Of a stretch of DNA of 64,000 bases, positions 24,086-35,297 are shown piece by piece. How positions within the stretch are numbered: position 1 is the stretch's first letter; every line of letters starts with the position of its first letter. The notes beneath the pieces were generated by a model, which made no database searches, was not told the origin of the DNA, and saw only the letters and a list, made by a program, of their open reading frames with translations. The translations under genes and the position numbers were made by a program. Source of the DNA: Cryptomeria japonica (taxonomy: Eukaryota; Streptophyta; Pinopsida; Cupressales; Cupressaceae); NCBI RefSeq assembly GCF_030272615.1, contig NC_081413.1, positions 716,987,867-717,051,866 on the forward strand. Reading direction: 5' to 3'.

Positions 24086-25219
24086 CGCTGTTCCAATACA
24101 TATTTTAAGATTTAAGGATGCTGTCAATTTTATTGATGGCTATGATAGATATTTCCAGTGACTTATCAGAAACATCATTTGCAGCCTTTGTGCTACGTAA
24201 AATTGTTTCAACTTTCTAGTATAATAAGATTCTTGGTTTTTTAGTATAGTAAGATTTTAAAAATTTAACTAGAAGGGCTTTACAGTTGAATTGCTTAAGC
24301 AAACAGATGAGTAATAATAAACATTACAGTACCAGATTAGTGTAAAATTAGTGTCAAGAAAACTCATTTTTATTCTGAGAAAATATCTTAGCAAAATAAG
24401 CATAAGCCAGCCATAATCGTTGCCACTTTTGGGAGTTGTGAGGGATCTAAACGTTCATGATTATGATTCTTAAAAAGTTTTTACTTTATGCACAACATCC
24501 TCACTAATGAACCGTTTGAAAAACAAATGGAGACTGGCCTTGTGTCTCCAATTGATATTACATCATATAAATGGAATCGGCATGACTTTATTCTGTATCA
24601 ATTATCTAATGGGTATATCTAATCACCATATCTTAATATGCATAAATTATCATAGTAAATTATCTTATTGCCTTTATTAAACTTGCTCCCAAAACATCTG
24701 TTTTCTTTTATGAGCATGTTCATTAATGTAGGCGTCTGATTTGTATGGCAATCCATTCAGAGTGTAAATGCAAAATGAATGTGATTTGAATCAGATGCAA
24801 TATGACCAAGTTTTCCATATATAACATATGATTTATATGGATATGCACCAAGGCAAAGGATAACACAAAGGTTATATTAAGGCACGTGGAAGGGATTGAG
24901 GGTGTGCTATTCTAAGAAAGAAAAATTAAAAGCTGTGATTGAAAATGTATTGGCATGTGTCTTGGAAAACAATGGAACTGAAAAAAGAAAAGAGAGGGTA
25001 GGTAATAGATCGGTGCACACTTATTAGATAGGACACACCACTTCAAAGGGGTAAATATTTTAGTGTTAAATACCTCTACGCAATTGACACGTATCGAAGG
25101 TTGTTAGTGGATCAATGTAAATGGATTGGTTTTTACAATAAAAATAAATAAGTTTTTATTGTATTTTATTTGTGAATAGAAGTACAACAAATATTTCTTT
25201 GCCATTGATTTTAAAGGAG
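24086..25219. other. AT-rich sequence with no supported feature
   Basis: No open frame above chance, no repeat boundaries recognised. Confidence 0.4.
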
Positions 25220-26080
25220 AGATATACAATAGGAGAGAATTAGAGAAAACAGAAAAAAATATGATGTTTCATAATATGGAGGAGATTTTCAATGTATATT
25301 TCTATGTAAGGTTGACATGAATGATAAATGGGTCCAGATTGTTGGAAATATTGTCATTGATGTCAAATGTAAGAAGCCAATGCTGTCATTAATTTCAAAA
25401 TTATATGAACAAAATCATCATTGATGTCGAAGATATATGAGAGAGATTGTTGGTTTGATTGTCATTCATGTCAAGGATTTCATAGATTGAAGATTCATAG
25501 ATGAAATAGTTGCCATCATTGTCATTGATGTCAAATGAGATCAATGTCAAAGTGCTCTAAAAAAAATCATCAAAGTGGCTATCTAATAAAGAGTAGCCTT
25601 GTGTGAAGAAAGGTTGACCACCTTTTGAATGTTAATAAGAGGACATAATATTCATAGATATACAATAGGAGAGAGTTTAGAGAAAAGAGAAAAAAATACG
25701 ATGTTTCATAATATGGAGGAGATTTTCATTGTATATTTCTATGTAAGGTTGACATGAATTATAAATGGGGAGATTGTTGGAAATATTGTCATTGATGTCA
25801 AATGTAAGAAGACAATGCTGTCATTAATCTCAAAATTACATGGACAAGATCATCATTGATGTCGAAGGTCTATGAGAGAGATTGTTGGTTTGATTGTCAT
25901 TCATGTCAAGGATTTCATAGATCAAAGATTCATAGATGAAATAGTTGCCATCATTGTCATTGATGTCAAATGAGATCTACGTCAAAGTGCTCTCAAAAAA
26001 ATCATCAAAGTGGCTATCTAATAAAGAGTAGCCATGTGCGATGAAAAGTCGACCACCTTTTGAATGTTAATAAGAGGACA
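25220..26080 (+). repeat. Tandem duplication, 436-bp period, containing LTR-start sequence
   Basis: Copy 1 is 25220-25645 and copy 2 is 25656-26080, with a few per cent divergence. Each copy contains 'agat' followed by TGTTGGAAATATTGTCATTGATGTCAA, shown here only as landmarks: TGTTGG at 25340 and 25775, motif at 25351-25366 and 25786-25801. In copy 2 a polypurine stretch (aaatggggagat) precedes TGTTGG, as at a 3' LTR boundary. Confidence 0.8.
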
Positions 26081-26358
26081 CTAATTTATTAATTATGAGG
26101 TGCAACAATTACTTTTGTTAATACAAGTGATTGTATTATGACAATGTTTGATACAATTTAAAGAAAATTATAAAGTCGGTGATCAAGTTTTACAAGGTTT
26201 GAGTTGAGTTTAGAAAAGTCATAGTTAGTGATCATGTTTTACAAGGTTTGAGTTTAGTTTAGAAACGACAACGACAAAATTTATAGAACACAAAAATAAT
26301 ATAACAAAATTTGTCTCATTCAAATTTGTCTTATTCAAAATGAAGAAGAGGTGTGATT
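25775..26358 (+). repeat. Left part of an older LTR interrupted by Copia-1 (tentative)
   Basis: Begins TGTTGG directly after a polypurine stretch. The sequence after Copia-1 (62034-62970) has a TATA box and then an LTR-end-like 'ttcaaccctctt', so the two flanks may be one LTR split by Copia-1. A near-repeat 'gtgatcaagttttacaaggtttgagtt' occurs at about 26179 and 26231. The outer ends have no verified target duplication. Confidence 0.4.
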
Positions 26359-28929
26359 TGTTGGTCATTGCTTCTGCTAGGATATGTTGTTGTCATCGAT
26401 GTCAACATATTCCTATGATTTATTGCTCAGGTGGTTATAGATTGGTTTATTGGGGTCATGATTTGGTATATGGAGTATTTCTAGTATCATTATATCTTTT
26501 TGTATTGGTTTCAGTGACTCAGGAGCTTAATTGATCATATCATATGATCCGGTTTACAGTTTGGTTCTTCTGATCAGTGCTTTGTAGAGTTCGGTATTTC
26601 CTCTGATATATTCCAGTGTGATTAGATCTTAAGTTGTGATTTTGGGAGATTGTTTGGGATGTTCATGTGTATCTTCATTTCAAATGGTTCGTGTTTTGGT
26701 GCTCCGCAAGTTATCTTTCCTCGTGACAGTTGCTACTGTTTGAGTGTTCTTGAGTTTCAGATGTTGATTGACGAAGATTTGATAAATGGTGTTGGTACAA
26801 TTGTTACAAATGACTCTAACATGCTTGCTGGTATTTCCTAATTGTGTCCTATTTTTTTTGATGATCTACATTGATCGTTGTGCATGGTTTTAGTGTTTTG
26901 TTCATTCGGTGGTGCTATTAATGCTATATGAGACCTATTTGGTGGTGTAGCGTGTTGCGGTTGATCTTGGCGTGATTTACAATGGTGTTGCGTATTTGAG
27001 CATTTGGTTTAGGTCCATGTTATGTCATGTGTATCATTATATTGGTCCAGTGGTTGATCTTTGTATCGTATTGTAGTGTGGTGAAAAGTAATGAGGGGAG
27101 ATCAAGTGGAAAGCTTTACTACCCTCAAAAGAGGAGTGAAAGTTTCACAAAGGATTCCCTTCAACTTCTCACGCACATTACATTTAAAAGAGGGGGTTTG
27201 AATTCACTAGATCCAATCCCTATGGAAAGAGATTGAATGTTAAGTGAATTGTAGGAAATTGACAATGAATTTGGAAAGTAAAGTAACCCTCTTTTAAAAT
27301 AGACAAGTTGAATTAAGCAAATTGAGACTAAGAGTAAAGATGACAAAGAAGCAATTATATCTTGAGATAGAGATGCAAGATGAAGCTGTGCACCTGGAAT
27401 TAGCAGTAAAATGTCAAGATGAAGCTTCCCTGCAAATTTGAGGCTTCCTTGCAAATTTGAGCAAAAGTTGTTGGGACCGGGTTGAAGTTGCACTTGGTCC
27501 TCCGAAAATCTGCGCACCGAAAAGGGTTTTTTCGTCTCTGAAAATGAATCCTAAATCTGCAATTACAGCTACGGACTTGCAACCTACACACAAAAAAAGA
27601 GAGGAAAATGTTGTTGGGATTGGGGGTTTGCCTTTAGGTCAAACCTCATTTTGGAATTAACCAAGTGATTGAAAATACTTGCAAGTAAACAAAAAGAAAT
27701 GTCTGAAGTAGAATTCACCTCAAGAGATGATGCAATTGAAATGTTGATAGAATTGCTTGAAAGGATATGTGGAATAGAATATCTTGAATGTTGATAGAGA
27801 TCTCCTCTTCAATGGTTGAATCCTTGATTTGAATGCAACACCTATCCTTGAAAGGAGACTTGAAATGCTCAATGGATGCTTGGATGTTTGCTTGCCGCTT
27901 ATCGTCGCTATGCTCATGAACTTAATTTCCGATTGACTTCACTTCCGAACTCTTTTCTCCTCTTCAAATAGGAGGGGAAATGCTCCTTATATGATTGTCA
28001 ATTAGGGGTATTTATTTGATTTTCCATCTTAGGCCGACATAGGAAAAATTTTTCCCGCTCACATTTGACAAACTCAATGCAAAGTTTGATCAAGGGATGC
28101 CCAAAATAGGGCTGGGACAGGCGCGCCACACAATGTGGGGTGGTAGAAAATGCAATTTTTGAATGTTTTGAGCATGTCTCAGGTCTCCAATAAGGCTTAG
28201 GGATTCATCCACCAACGCAAAGACCCAAATGCGATCGAAAATTGCAAGGGTCACAATTTTATGACGCTACACATATGATGTAATTTTGTAATTATGAGTT
28301 GAGGGTTTGGCCGATCTTGTTTTCAAGGTTGATGATTGGTATATATAGATGGTATAGTCATGTAAATTATTTGGTATCGGTGTGGTGTTTGCATTATCAG
28401 AGAAAGGTAAAGGCGCGAACAAGTGAATACATCATTCAACACTATGATTGAGTAGAGATTGGAGTGTTGTAGAGCAGACAAATGTGCTTAACTGGAACTG
28501 TCATCAGGCATTTGCAGATGCTGTTCTTTCAGTTCATTTGATTCTGGATTGTTGTTTGAGTACTTTGTAAGTCAGTGAGACTTCCTTGTAAGATAGTGAA
28601 CCTTCCCCAAGGGTTGTAGCCTTCTGAGTTATTGTAATTTGAGCAGTGAGCCTGAATGCATGTGCATTCCCCATTGTAATATTTACACATACTATTGTAG
28701 AGTATCATCTAATTGTGGGTAGGTTCCCACCGTGGTTTTTCCCTTGACCGGGTTTTCCACGTCAAAATCTTGGTGCTATGTGTTGTGCTATCAATTTTCT
28801 TATATTTGTTGTTGCTATAGTTAATCAAATTTGTGTTTGAAGTTAAGTTTGTTAATTTGGTGAAAATTGATTCAACCTTCCCTCTTCCTCCCCGCCCCCC
28901 TTTGTTTTCCTTCATTGTTGTTGCCAACA
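26359..28929 (+). repeat. 5' LTR of Copia-1 (split by a solo LTR)
   Basis: Aligns with 60691-62028 throughout, apart from the insert 27072-28271. It starts TGTTGGTCATTGC and ends TTGTTGCCAACA. The 16-bp motif variant TTGTCATCGATGTCAA lies at 26390-26405. Net length without the insert is about 1366 bp. Confidence 0.93.
27072..28271 (-). mobile_element. Solo LTR, Gypsy family B (1200 bp), inside the Copia-1 5' LTR
   Basis: Plus-strand ends are TGTAGTGTGG and GACGCTACA, giving a TGTAG/CTACA inverted terminus. It is flanked by CGTAT (27067-27071) and CATAT (28272-28276), one mismatch. The sequence is absent at the same point in the 3' LTR (61399-61408, 'tgtatgatgtaa'). It has no internal region, so it is a solo LTR. 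Homologous to the LTR at 1-2565. Confidence 0.92.
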
Positions 28930-28930
28930 A

Positions 28931-28943
28931 TTGGTATTAGAGC
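28931..28943 (+). other. Primer-binding site of Copia-1 (initiator tRNA-Met)
   Basis: TTGGTATTAGAGC directly after the 5' LTR matches the usual Copia site TGGTATCAGAGC with one C-to-T change. Confidence 0.85.
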
Positions 28944-28985
28944 TAGATCCTATGGAAGAAGCTTGACCACTTGAGGAGATTCGAG

Positions 28986-29948
28986 ATGGCAACTAGAGGT
29001 GTTATTTTTAAGAAGGAAAGTCCGAGATTCGATGGAAGTAATTATGCTATATGGAAGAACCGGATGAAGGTGCACTTGATATGTCTTAGAGAATATTACT
29101 GAAAGATTACAAAAGATGCCTATTCTATTCCTCAGAATGGACCGGTTTCTAGTGGTGAGATCAAGGATGCTGAAAATAACATTAGAGCTAAGGAAGCATT
29201 GCTGAGTGCCCTGACCGATTCTAAGATGACTAATGTAATGGGACTTCAAACTGCACATGAGATCTAGGAGAATCTTGAGACCTTGTATGAAGGAGATAAA
29301 CAAGTCAAAGTTGCTAAGTTGCAGAGCTTGAAAAGAAAGAATGAGATGCTGAAAATGAGAGAAGATGAGAACATAAACTCCTTCATGGCTAAGGTGAATA
29401 AACTTGTCCTAGGTATCAGATGTGCTGGTGGAACCCTTGAAGAAGATGAAATTGTTGCTAAGGTGCTGTGATCATTGCCTCTTGCTTATAAACATAAGGT
29501 AGCTGCTATTGATGAGATCCAAAGTGTGACTACTATGACAAGAGATATGTTGGTTGGAAAGATTGCTGCATTTGAACTGAGCGAGTTTGGTGAATCACAT
29601 GGAAAATCTGAGACAACATTTAGAGCATCTATATCCAGAAAGTAGAAGTATGATCCCAAAGAATGTAAAATATCCAAATATGAAAAAGAGAGAAGATAGA
29701 TGGAAGAGCAAGAAAGAGAATTGGATGAGCTTGAAGCATTGATTGCCCAAAGATTGCCTAAAGGAGCTGGTAAGTATGAAGGAAAATTGCCTTTGAAATG
29801 TTTCTCTTGCAATAAGATAGGACATTTTGCTTCTAGGTGCCTGAAGAGAATGTCTAAGTATGCTAGGTATGATAAATTTGATAAGCATGATAGAAATTAT
29901 AGATATGAGAAGCATGAGAAGTATGATAAGCCTTACAAGTCTAATTGA
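28986..29948 (+). pseudogene. Copia-1 gag with six in-frame stops
   Basis: Capsid-type polyprotein that would package element RNA. It starts at ATG 28986 (MATRGVIFKKESPRFDG), with the typical Copia N-terminal 'FDGSNYAIWKNRMKVHL' segment, a central UBN2-type region, and a CCHC zinc knuckle CFSCNKIGHFASRC near 29800-29845. The frame is continuous, but stops occur at 29100, 29265, 29469, 29643, 29697 and 29946. There is no frameshift in this part, so decay has been mainly by point mutation. Confidence 0.85.
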
Positions 29949-30341
29949 AAGTATAAACGTCAAAAGAATTGTTATTATGTTGTTGATGAAGGTGTTACAG
30001 ATGAAGAATCAAAAGGAGATGCAATTGTGTTTATTGCTATCAAAGAATATGGATCGGTACTTGTTGATTCCACAAGTTGCACTATTGGTGAGAAATTTTT
30101 AGCTGCTAAAGTTGAAGAGAAAGATGAATGGGTGATTGGCATCAGTTGTTTACATCATATGACCGGTGATAAAAGAAAATTTGTGAATAGGGAGAGGTAT
30201 GATGGAGGGATAGTAAGATTTGGAGATGACAAAGCCTGTGTGATCCGTGGTAGAGGTTCTATTTCCTTTGATGGTAAACATAACACTGATGATGTCTTGT
30301 ATGTTGAAGGTTTGAAGCATAATCTTTTAAGTGTTGGATAG
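29949..30341 (+). pseudogene. Copia-1 protease region, catalytic motif lost
   Basis: Continues the gag frame. The Copia protease motif (normally W-x-x-D-S-G-C-x-x-H-M-T) is seen as WVIGISCLHHMTGD, so the D-S-G triad has become G-I-S (codons 30138-30146) and the enzyme would be dead. Downstream, VLYVEGLKHNLLSVG is the standard sequence before the integrase region. The frame closes at a TAG (30339-30341). Confidence 0.8.
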
Positions 30342-31430
30342 ATGGCTGACAAAAGGTTATGATTTGCAATTCAAGAATGGAAAATGCAAGATCCTAAATG
30401 CCTCCAGTATAGAGATTGCATCAGGAACTAAGACTGAAGGTAATATATTTCATTTGAATGCCAATGAGAAAAGTTGTTTGATTGCTCAGATTGATGAAAG
30501 TTGGTTGTGGCATAGGAGAATTTGTCATGTTAATTTTGACTCAATGATTAAGATCAGTTCTACTCAAGCTGTTAGAGATTTGCCTAAAATTGTTAAACAT
30601 GTTAATCCAGTATGTAAGGAATGTTAGAGATTAAGATCAGTTCTACTCAAGCTGTTAGAGATTTGCCTACATCTGATGGATTGCTAGATCTTATGCATAC
30701 TGCTCTATGTGGACCTACAAGTATAAGAAGTGTGTGGGGTGACCGATATTTCATGTTACTGATTGATGATTATTCTAGGATGATGTGGGTTGCCTTTTTG
30801 AGGGAAAAATCAGAAGCATTGGACAAATTCAAGATATTCAAAGCAAAAGTTGAGACTGAGACCAGACTGAAGCTGAAATGTCTAAGATCTGATAGAGGAG
30901 GAGAATTTTGTTCTGGTGAATTTGATTAATTCTGTGAGAAGCATGCGATTAGAAGATAATTATCTACTCCTAGAACCCCACAATATAATGGAGTTGTTGA
31001 AAGGAAGAATAAAACTATCTTGGATGCTGCAAGGACCATGTTGATTGAAGGAAATGTACTGAAGATCTATTGGAGAGAAGTTGTTAGCACTTCTGTTTAC
31101 ACATTCAACTGAGTGCATATAAAAGGTTATTCTGGTAAGATTCCTTATGAGCTATGGTTTGGTCATGTTCCTACTATGAGATATTTCAGAATTTTTGGAA
31201 GCAAGTGTCATATCAAGAGAGATGAGGATATAGGAAAGTTTGATGCAAGAATTGATGAAGGAATTTTCTTGGGATATTCAACAAAGAGCAAAGCCTACCA
31301 GTGCTACAATAAGAGACTGAGAAAGATAGTAGAAAGTGCAAATGTGAAGATTGATGAGAACCGTGGAAGAGAAATCAGAACATGCGGATATGATGATGAT
31401 CAAAATGTTGTTTTAATGCAAATTTAGACA
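30342..31430 (+). pseudogene. Copia-1 integrase, broken
   Basis: A frameshift near 30350 (extra A in 'acaaaagg') moves reading to frame 30331-30627. This holds the pre-integrase zinc motif (LWHRRICHVNF..., then C-K-E-C). A 37-bp duplication (about 30550-30586 and 30632-30668) then replaces the expected sequence. The core follows in frame 30621-30929: the first catalytic Asp is Ala (HTALCGP, codon 30702-30704), the second is present in LRSDRGGEF, and the Glu is in GVVERKN (about 30990). Further stops lie at 30927 and 30957. Inactive. Confidence 0.82.
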
Positions 31431-31780
31431 AAAGAATTGAACCATAATGATCTGGTAGAAACTGTTAATCCAGATACTGCTGTTGCCGGTGAAGAGGTGC
31501 AGAAACCTGAAAATCAGAATAATCAGAAGACTCCAAGGTATGTAAGATTAAATCATTTTGTAAATCAGATTATTGGTGATAAAAACAAAGGCATAATGAC
31601 TAGAAGAAGGCTAGCTGCTAAAGAGGTATGTTTGATTTCTAAAATTGAACCTAAAGATGTTGTTGAGGCTTGCAAAGATGAAAATTGGATGAAGGCCATG
31701 GAAGAGAAATTGAATCAGATTGAAATGAATAACCGATGAGAACTTGTGCCTAGACCTAAAGACAAGAATGTGATTGGTAC
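31431..31780 (+). pseudogene. Copia-1 reverse transcriptase, N-terminal fragment before Gypsy-1
   Basis: Linker rich in Glu and Asn, then EACKDENWMKAMEEKLNQIE and, after a stop at 31737, ELVPRPKDKNVIGT: the opening of a Copia reverse transcriptase. It is cut at GGTAC (31776-31780) by Gypsy-1. The next residues of the domain (KWVFKNK) are found after 47787. Confidence 0.88.
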
Positions 31781-33597
31781 TGTAGTCACATAAATCTGTC
31801 CACTTAATTAAATGAATATTTAATATTTATTTGATTATTTAACCATCAATTAATAATTAATTAAATTAATATTTAATTAATTCATCTTAACCCTATTCTC
31901 CTATTAATTAAATAAATTATTCAATTTATTTGATTTAATTCACTTAACCAAATTAAAACCATTAATTAAATAAATAAATCATATTTATTTAATTAAATCT
32001 TCTCTCACATTTTAAATAAATTAATATTTATTTAAAACCCCCAAAATCCCACCTCTCACATTTAAATAAATAAATCATTTATTTAAAATCACCTTTATCC
32101 TCCACCCACTTGCATTTTCCTACAAATACAAGTTGCACAATTATTTTAAATAAATAATTTATTTAAATCACCTTTATCCTCCACCCACTTGTATTTTCCT
32201 ACAAAAGCAAGTTGCACAACTATTTTAAATAAATTATTTATTTAAAATCCTATTTATCCTCACCCACTTGAAACCTTTAATGGTTTCCCTTAAAGTATTC
32301 AAACTTGATGGCTTTAAAGTCTTCAAACTTGATGGCTTCCTTCTATAGTCTTCTTAAGACTTTAATGGTTTTCCTTAAAGTCTTCAAGCCTTTAATGGTT
32401 TCCCTCAAAGTCTTCAAGCATTTTAATGCTTTATCTTCATTTTTCTCATTTAAATAAATTAATATTTATTTGAATATTTATCCAAATGCAAATTACACCA
32501 TTTAATTGAAATAAATGATTTTATTTTAATTGAAAATACCAAAATTTCTCCCACTTGCATTTTCCTACAAAATCCACTTGTATGCCTAAATCCCCTTCTA
32601 GATTCTTCTAACCCCTTCCTAATTAACTTAATCCATCCCCTAATTATTGTCACATTCCTAAGCAAAATGGAGTCACTTCTCAAAGCCTAAAAGTCTTGGA
32701 TAACCTTTGAAAGCTTCCAACCTTCAACCACTAAATGGCTCAAAGTCTTGGATAACCTTTGAAAGCTTTCAACCTTCAACCACTTAATCCCCAAAGTCTC
32801 CAATAACCATTAATGGTTAATTCAACCCTCCCACATGGTTAAAACATTTGTTTTGACTCAACCTCTACCCAACCCAAGGGTCTCATCAAGCCTTTAATGC
32901 TTTGACCATGATTATCTCTTAATCATTTGCACAAAGGTTTATCCTTGCATTAACTCCTAATCCAATGGGTAATCTTAATTTAGACTTGACCCTTACCTTC
33001 TAGATAACCATGAGGTCTTCTCAGGCCTTTAATGCCTCCAACCTCTTCTCTCAACCCAATCCTATGTTGACACTTGTCACCATTTTATTGGTGCCAATTG
33101 TGCACATGGATCCCCAACTTTCAAACTTGGCCCTTGATTAAACCATTCAATCTTAACCCTTCATTTCCCCATTTCTTCTATAAATAGAACCCTTCTCCTC
33201 AAGCAAAGAGAAGCATTTTAGAGTATTGTTGTTATATTGGCATTAGCATAGAGCTTTTTCATAGCATCACTATCTACTCTTGCATAGTATTTGCTTATCA
33301 TATTCAACCATCTTGAATCTCCATATGGCATCCATGGCTAGTGCTAAAAGCTGAGAGCTACACTCATTTGGGACTTGGAGAGGAGAGAAACAAGGGAGAA
33401 GCATCAAAAGGCATCATGGAAGCATCTTAGGGAGGCTCTTCTCCTTTCTTTTATTTTGTTAAACTTCTTTCATGCTTTTTGAAATCTCTCTTGATATGTT
33501 TGGAATGGTTTTTAGTTCTTTGTTTTGTTTTTATGGTTGAAACTAACTTATTAACATTGAACTTTGTTGTTGCCTTGTCCCCATTTCCATGACATCA
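31781..33597 (+). repeat. 5' LTR of Gypsy-1 (1817 bp)
   Basis: TGTAGTCACATAAATC...CCATGACATCA. The first 450 bp are AT-rich with self-complementary aaataaat/atttattt blocks. Two 79-bp-spaced units start at 32089 and 32168 ('tcacctttatcctccaccc'). A block of 'ttaatggtttcccttaaagtcttcaa' variants spans about 32276-32440. A TATA box is at 33178-33187. The 74-aa minus-strand frame present in both LTRs is merely a copy effect. Confidence 0.96.
33178..33187 (+). promoter_or_regulatory. TATA box in Gypsy-1 5' LTR
   Basis: ctataaatag. Transcription would start about 30 bp on, near 33215, leaving about 380 bp of R-U5. The copy in the 3' LTR is at 47363-47372. Confidence 0.7.
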
Positions 33598-33599
33598 TT

Positions 33600-33619
33600 T
33601 GGTGAACCCGACGTGAATC
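33600..33619 (+). other. Primer-binding site of Gypsy-1 (tRNA-Trp type)
   Basis: TGGTGAACCCGACGTGAATC begins two bases after the LTR. It equals the complement of the plant cytosolic tRNA-Trp 3' end (GATTCACGTCGGGTTCA plus CCA) as I remember that sequence, over all 20 bases. Confidence 0.8.
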
Positions 33620-35297
33620 AAAGAGCAATCATTTTGAAGACTACTAACTTTTGAATGTTTTAATTGACACATAGGTCATTCTCTTGCATTTTTCTTCTCA
33701 ATTTAGCACCTTCACAAATTGATACTTTAACGCTATTGTCTATAATGTTGCTCTTTCATGTTAAATAGCACTTCTGTTTTCACACAGAGTAGAGCTATTG
33801 TAACAAAGAGTTGTAAGAAAATTGCTTGTAACCGAAAACCAAAAATTTTAGGCTTGTAGAAGCCCACCAAAACATGCAGATTTTTCTAACTAATTATCTT
33901 TTGTGCAGGTTTTAACTAACCCCTACAATAGCATTATTTTTAGCAATTTTAGCTTAGGAAATAAATTTGTTCATATTGCTAACTTTGTCTTTCAAGTTAG
34001 GATAAAATAAATTCATTTTCCTTTTGGGTTAAAATCAACTACACTTTCATTTGGAGTTTTAAAAAGAACCATATCTTTCGTTTGGAGCTCTAAAAAAGAA
34101 TCACACTTGTTCAAAGTTAAAAAGAATCACAAAAACAAACACGCAAATTTTTTTGTTGCAAAGTTAGGAACAAATTCTTTTGGTGCTTAAAATCAACAAG
34201 GCAAATTTTATTTCTTGCATCAAGATAAAACTTACAATCCACACTTCCATTTTTGGTGCAAATAAAATTCACAATCAACTTGTATCATTTTTAAAGCAAT
34301 TTTACTTCATGCAAACGTGTTTTTCATTAAGTTGACCAGGATTTTCAAATTCTAGTTTACTCCAACAATTGCCTTTGAAAATTAAAAAGAACACCATGAT
34401 TGTTGGAGCAACATCTCCAAATAGATAGAAAATCATTGCGATGACAAATTAAAAGGAACAAGTGAATTTTGTGTTTGGCACACTTGTGCAAAAGAGTTGG
34501 TCGAGTGGTCCTACCTCTAACACACACTATCCTCTCCCTTGGCTCTCGTGGTCCTAGGTGCAAGAGAAAAGTGTTAGTAACGCTCAAATTTTATCTTTTT
34601 AAGAGAGGCCTGCCAAGGGATCGATACTCTTGGGAACGACCTCGAGCGGTAAATCCTTCGAGCCGCTATAGAAATCAGGTGAGAGCGAAAGCTGTAGCCT
34701 TGGGTATAGTTGTTCCTACAGTGTAACTGGCCGAAAGGACAAATGGGCCCCACCACCAGTTACAAGGCTCTTAAGTGAGTCACTGCAGAATGAACTTATG
34801 TCCAAAAATATCGAACATGACTAAACACCTTTAAGTAGTAGCCCACCCGTTCTATTGATTGAGGATATTTGAGATATAATTTAGTGCAAGAGCATAGATG
34901 GTTTTTCTCCCAAGATACTCACCATACATATTTCCTTGAGTAGAAACATAGCTTTTTGAAAAGTCACTTGTGGCTTGATAAAAGTGGTGACTCCCCCATC
35001 ATAGGGATCATCTATTTGTTATGCTCATGCAAGACTTAGTATATCACATCCTTACCTGCCACGGCGGGATTCATAAGGTATGTAGTACCAAAGTCGAAGA
35101 AATATCAAGATGTGGGCTAAATTTATCACAACTGGCCATTTGACCTTAGGGATAAAAAGTGTTTGAAGTGTGTTCGTTTTACAGACCTAGTGCAAATTGA
35201 GCCGACTTCAGGCTTTGGAAATACACTTTAAAATAAATCTAAAGGAAGGGTCATATACAAGTCCAAAGATTGGGTTGATCTAGACCCATACTCATTT
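33620..35297 (+). other. Gypsy-1 leader region
   Basis: Long untranslated leader. 33700-34450 is AT-rich with repeated 'aaagaatcac' and 'cattt' elements. 34480-34800 is clearly GC-richer than its surroundings and contains several short complementary stretches, as expected of a structured packaging or dimerisation region; that role is inference. Confidence 0.45.

Noticed and set aside
26340-26841. Frames at 26340-26534 and 26650-26841, the latter repeated at 60981-61172
   Set aside because: Repetition is due to the Copia-1 LTR pair; the frames show no domain.
32459-32683. 74-aa minus frame found identically at 46644-46868
   Set aside because: Identity is explained by the LTR pair; it is not independent conservation.
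34469-34726. 85-aa frame in the Gypsy-1 leader
   Set aside because: GC-rich structured leader opens frames by chance; not seen in Gypsy-2.
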